A DNA stretch of 64,000 bases, from positions 289,501 through 353,500 of the forward strand of contig CAXHKU010000928.1 in assembly GCA_964017125.1 (NCBI GenBank), given 5' to 3'. The stretch comes from Flabesymbios commensalis. Its lineage: Eukaryota > Annelida > Polychaeta > Terebellida > Flabelligeridae. The notes beneath the pieces are model-generated. The model was not told the origin of the DNA. It worked only from the letters and a program-made list of their open reading frames with translations, and ran no database searches. Of the stretch, positions 60,190 through 64,000 are shown one piece after another (position 1 is the first letter of the stretch; every line of letters begins with the position of its first letter). The translations under genes were made by a program, and so were the position numbers.

Positions 60190-60277
60190 GGAGACATTGG
60201 CCAAATGCAGGTTAAATGTGGGGCCAACGTAGAAGACGTTGGACAAACGTTGAATCAACGTCTTGTGTTTGCTTGGA
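60190..60277. mobile_element. Diverged fold-back element (copy 2)
   Basis: Counterpart of 30481-30568. Confidence 0.6.
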
Positions 60278-60608
60278 CAACGTCTCGTCCGGTCATGCTC
60301 GTGGTCCATGTATTTCTCATCTAATTTTCAAACACAGCTTCCATCTCAATGGGAATGAAAAATAAATGATTTAAAAATAATAGGCCTAGGGCCTATTCAG
60401 AAATGATTAGGGGCCTATATGCAGTGGCAGCTGCCTTGAAACCACAGAAAGCATTATAACAAACAAATATATAATACTATAGTCTACTAGGGGTCTATAA
60501 TAATATTAAATGAGAAACTAAAGACACAAGCAGAAATCGAAAACAAGCCATTATAAATATTCTATGATAATTATTCTTGTTTCCAGCGAGATGCATGCAG
60601 GCCTATGC

Positions 60609-60717
60609 CAGGAAACACGAAACGTTCACCCAATGTTGGTACAATGTTGGCCCACCGTCTACGACACTGGCCCAACATTGTACCAACATTGGGTGAACGT
60701 CTCGTGTTTGCTGGGAT
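60609..60717. mobile_element. Fold-back element, best-preserved (copy 2)
   Basis: Counterpart of 30900-31008, with the same flanking GCCTATGC on both sides. Confidence 0.92.
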
Positions 60718-60879
60718 GCCTATGCGTATTTGATAAAAATAGCTAATAGGGCCTATTTGTTCACCTTGCAATGACAAGGTGTTAATACGAAGAAGACTGA
60801 TGATTCAGTTGAATGAAATGAGTGGGGTAGGCTAAACTGGGCAAAGTAAGTCAGAGCAACAATAGTGTCCCCAGACCTC

Positions 60880-60937
60880 AGATATGAGAGGGTGTATCGA
60901 CAACTTTGTAAAGTGTACGATACACCTTTTCATATCC
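60880..60937. other. Hairpin, GGATATGAAAGGG family (copy 2)
   Basis: Counterpart of 31171-31228. Confidence 0.8.
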
Positions 60938-61149
60938 AAAAGGACGATAATTATGTCAGAATGAGCAACAAACGTCACAGCAAGGAATCTATAGATTATC
61001 ATGATTACTCGACCACAGCTGACAAAAACATTGCATGGAGATACATGCATTTGACCACAGGTGACAAAACATGGCATATATTGTATTTCTGTTATTACAC
61101 ATATCTTAATGTATTAAGTGGCCTATTTGTCAACCAGTCCCGCGATATA

Positions 61150-61356
61150 TTAACCCTTACAGCGCGGGGTTCGACTTTAGACGTCAAAATCTAACGTCTA
61201 AAGGCGATCCCCGCACTGTAAGAATTAAGATATTTATGATGGCCGTAGACCCATAACATAGGTATTCAAATGAAACGAAAAGAGCTAACTAAGACATTTA
61301 TGAAGGCTTCAAATTGAAAAAAAAAATGGTTTATACAAAATAATTCAGCGCTTTAA
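61150..61356 (+). mobile_element. TTAA-flanked MITE, family A (copy 2)
   Basis: Counterpart of 31441-31647, with single-base differences (CCCCGC for CCCCAC). Confidence 0.82.
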
Positions 61357-61758
61357 TAAATAATATCGCAAATATAGCTATTTTCAGTTAAATATTAGAG
61401 TTTTACAGGGAAATTATAGTGAGTTATAGTAGAACCATAGGAGTAGGCCTATAGGCCCTAAGTACATTTAAAATGGTGTTGAATATTGTGAGAAACGACA
61501 AATTACATCTAATATTCAATTGATCCTAAAATCGAATTCACATTAAATTTGGAAAATAAACTCATTTCTCGGTCAGTTCTCAAACAAATTTCTACGACAT
61601 CGGCCCAGCATTGGACTAATATTGTTTCGATGTGTCGTGTATTGTTTGCTTGGGTGTGAGACTCTGAAGTTTACTGTTATCATCTGGTATCAACTGAAAA
61701 TATATGTAGCTGAGAAAATAGAGAACTGTGGTATATTATAGGTAGGACTACCCATGAA

Positions 61759-61854
61759 GAAACAGGCGTTGAACCAACGCCGGTTTGATGCTGAACCAAA
61801 GTCTACGACGCTGGCCCAGCATCAAACCATCATCGGCTCAGCGTATTTGCTGGA
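61759..61854. mobile_element. Fold-back element (copy 2)
   Basis: Counterpart of 32050-32145. Confidence 0.8.
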
Positions 61855-62204
61855 GTACATGTTTGTGTTGACACACTCAGCGGCTGGTTGAAGGATTTAT
61901 AAGGGGGTCATTAGGGGTAGCGGCACTGTACCCTTGTACCGGGCCGGCCTGTCACCATGGATACAGGGTGCCGCTGTGTACGGAAGGGGGGGGGGATACT
62001 CATCAAGGACAAATCCGGTAAAAAACTTTAAAACAATGTCGTTTCATCGTTAGGCCACCGTTGCAGATGGTGGGCCAACACTAGAACAATATTGCCTAGT
62101 GAATGTTGGGGCCTTGATGGTCAGAGCAGGACAGGGGTTTGGCAGCTGATAAAAATCTCGGTGGTCTCTGGTTTCATATCCCAGACAGACGTGGATGATT
62201 TAAT

Positions 62205-62535
62205 TTAACCCTTCCAACGCGGGGAGCGTCTTAATACGTCAGATTCTGACGTCTGTATAGACGGCAGATTCTGACGTATAAAGACGTTCCCCGCACTGAA
62301 AGAATTCAAATATTTCAAATGTATGTGATACCATGTAAATTGTCGTGTGATTTTATCAAATTAACCATTTTGTATATATTTGTACATATATTCTATCATT
62401 TTTATGACAAATAAGCCAGTAATGACTTTTCTTTATGTCAAGAAATATCTATCTATCTATGATTATTTCAAATTGAAAAAAAACCCTTTAATCTCCATGG
62501 TTTATACACAAATAATTCAGCCCTCTAAGGGTTAA
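62205..62535 (+). mobile_element. Family-A MITE with internal insertion (copy 2)
   Basis: Counterpart of 32486-32815. TTAA at both ends. Confidence 0.8.
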
Positions 62536-62697
62536 TCCCCTCATTGTGGCCAGTACCTCTCTTGTTGGAACACATCATGGGCATTCATTCATTCAATCAT
62601 CACTGTTCATTCATTCATTCATTCATTCATTCATTTTAAATACGCATTTATTCATTTTTTAATTAATTAATTTTATTATCGTTAAGCCATCCATTCA

Positions 62698-63020
62698 CCC
62701 ATCGATTCAGGAAATGAATTATTGAAATATTAGGTTGACAGCAATAATGGCAAAATGTACTTGGCAAATTGAAATGCACAAATAATCATGATAATATACC
62801 TACCCACTGTCACTTTAACAGACCATGCCATATTTTCTTTAAAATGTATAAAATATGAAATAATGATCAAAATGTAAAAGTTCCAAGTTAAAGCCACTGG
62901 TTTATTTTATAAAATGATGGAGACAAATGAAATTAACTGAATAGGATATTAGGCTACCTTTGTGCACATACTTGCTAAGCTGGTGAGATGAATGAGATGA
63001 CACTGCCCTTCAGACACAGG
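62698..63020. other. Unique AT-rich flank
   Basis: First sequence not shared with copy 1. No gene, tandem repeat or hairpin recognised. Confidence 0.5.
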
Positions 63021-63094
63021 ATTTGAAATTCGGGCCTTGCCGGTCGGAGGGCGAGCAAGCTACCTCTCGGTCACGGAGGCTCCCCACATTATTT
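63021..63094 (-). mobile_element. tRNA-derived SINE head (decayed)
   Basis: On the minus strand, GGGGAGCCTCCGTGACCGAG then AGGTAGC is tRNA-like with a plausible A box. The B-box region (GGCCCGAATTTCAAATCC) is degenerate. Confidence 0.5.
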
Positions 63095-63145
63095 AATCTT
63101 CACGAGTGTACGGAGAAGAAACATTTTATTTCATTTAAACCAGAG

Positions 63146-63212
63146 TGGGGTTCGAGCCCGCGATCTCCGACTTTCCAAGCAGGCAGTTTTAACCAATGCA
63201 CCAGGGCCCCCG
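63146..63212 (-). mobile_element. tRNA-derived SINE head or tRNA-like relic
   Basis: On the minus strand, GGGCCCTGGTGCATTGGTTA (A box TGGTGCATTGG), an anticodon-arm-like TGCCTGCTTGGAAAGTCGG, then GCGGGCTCGAACCCC (B box close to GGTTCGANNCC). It lies 51 bp from the other head in the same orientation. Confidence 0.6.
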
Positions 63213-63234
63213 TCCATATGATCATAATGCGTGT

Positions 63235-63350
63235 TCCCAGCAGTTAATACGGGGAGAGGGTTGGCCCAATGTCGATTTACCGTTGGCCCGCCGTCTGGGA
63301 CCCTGGCCGACTATACACCAGCATTGAATCAACGTCCCCAGTTTGTTGTG
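63235..63350. mobile_element. Fold-back element outside the duplication
   Basis: TTGGCCCAATGTCGATTTAC, centre CCCGCCGTCTGGGACCCTGG, then CACCAGCATTGAATCAACGT and GTTTGTTG. Arms are diverged. It shows the family is not confined to the 16-kb segment. Confidence 0.65.
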
Positions 63351-63646
63351 CTATATCTCGACTCTCGAGTTAGCTGTAATATATTTTTGGGAGAGGGGAT
63401 CAAGGTTCGAACTTGATGTGGTGACGTGTGCTGAGATCAGCCGATTACCAGCCAGATACTCATCTGCTGTTATCAAAAACGCAGTACATTCTGTCTCTGA
63501 AAATATCATCAAAACAATTTTGAGAACACATATAAACAGATAAATCTGCTGGTTCCCAATTCAATTCCTTTCATTTATCATAGCCTTCTTGGTATAGTAT
63601 CTTACTACAGAACGTCTGAGGTGTATCTGTAGCTAGTTTGACTGAT
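63351..63646. other. No features recognised
   Basis: Short frames only, with no family resemblance. Confidence 0.4.
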
Positions 63647-63749
63647 AACGGTGAGAGCTAACTATAAGACATTTATGATAATTTCAAATTGAAGAAAAAC
63701 CCTTTGATCTCCATTGTTTATGCTAATATTTCAGCGCTGTAAGGGTTAA
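63647..63749 (+). mobile_element. TTAA-type MITE, family A, right end only
   Basis: GAGAGCTAACTATAAGACAT, AAACCCTTTGATCTCCAT and TTCAGCGCTGTAAGGG, then TTAA at 63746-63749. Confidence 0.75.
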
Positions 63750-64000
63750 AAAAATATTTTATTTGCAAAGACAGTGCTTTCCATGTAAAAATTGGAGTTT
63801 ATTTACTGGAGACAACAGTTCCAGGCTGAGAATGTATAGTCGAAATGACAAAGAATTAGGGCTGGTGTTAACAATTTTCTGGATTTTGTACCTAAATATT
63901 TTGCCCCTCTGCATGTACAAAAAATTCAGTCCCGAATTTTCGTTTGTTTGCTCTAGATCTACCCCCATTATGACCTGATGTAATTATATTATATTCCCAC
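63750..64000. other. No features recognised
   Basis: Frames of about 70 codons are open on both strands, with no splice context or family match. Confidence 0.4.

Larger units (their letters stand above)
46669..62697. repeat. 16-kb segmental duplication, copy 2
   Basis: Direct repeat of 16962-33005. It begins with TAGCAGGTTCTACTG fused to the (TACAG)n of array 2 and ends at CCATCCATTCA, after which the flanks differ. It carries the counterparts of the copy-1 features. Copy 2 has 4 rather than 8 units at the 30-bp minisatellite, 18 rather than 16 at the AT-rich one and one fewer 50-bp unit. It also has about 190 extra bases near 58541-58735 and a single 113-bp unit at 59713. Confidence 0.95.

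Noticed and set aside
63146-63212. Intact tRNA gene
   Set aside because: The internal promoter looks good but the terminal stem is not convincing, and a second degenerate tRNA-like head lies nearby.

Overview
This is non-coding, repeat-dominated nuclear DNA from a eukaryote. The interrupted BTB exon with a splice acceptor, tRNA-derived SINE pieces, TTAA-flanked MITEs, TA-flanked MITEs, abundant GGCCTA motifs and many fold-back repeats suggest a marine invertebrate, possibly a deuterostome. The species cannot be fixed from the sequence. No complete protein-coding gene is visible. Nearly all short open frames are accidents of tandem repeats.

Layout. (1) 1-10076 is a satellite array. Its unit is 663-737 bp and each unit carries a compound (GACA)n(TACAG)n microsatellite. 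The array runs off the left edge and stops abruptly inside a minus-strand BTB/POZ exon (10077-10326). (2) 10327-16961 is mixed intergenic or intronic DNA. It holds minisatellites, several short TTAA-flanked MITEs and a tandem duplication (blocks 12530-13756 and 13757-15240) that carries a 69-bp-repeat candidate exon. (3) 16962-33005 is copy 1 of a direct segmental duplication of about 16 kb. It is full of minisatellites, MITEs, SINE heads and about 20 copies of a palindromic element of roughly 105 bp. (4) 33006-33266 is a unique spacer. (5) 33267-46668 is a second array of the same satellite unit with its own diagnostic substitutions. (6) 46669-62697 is copy 2 of the 16-kb segment, nearly identical over most of its length but clearly more divergent at about 57.99-59.65 kb. 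(7) 62698-64000 is a unique flank with two tRNA-like SINE heads, one more fold-back element and one MITE end.

The most interesting signal is the palindromic (fold-back) family. The arm sequences differ strongly between copies but match each other within each copy, so the two arms change together. Second is a set of at least four non-autonomous element families that share TTAA flanks, CCCTT termini and an internal hairpin (piggyBac-like by termini). Two insertions of one family sit at different sites of a duplicated block, which gives natural empty sites. The 16-kb duplication, the abrupt satellite/BTB junction and an internal 2766-bp duplication in array 1 could be real rearrangements. They could also be assembly errors in a heterozygous, repeat-rich genome, and long reads would decide.
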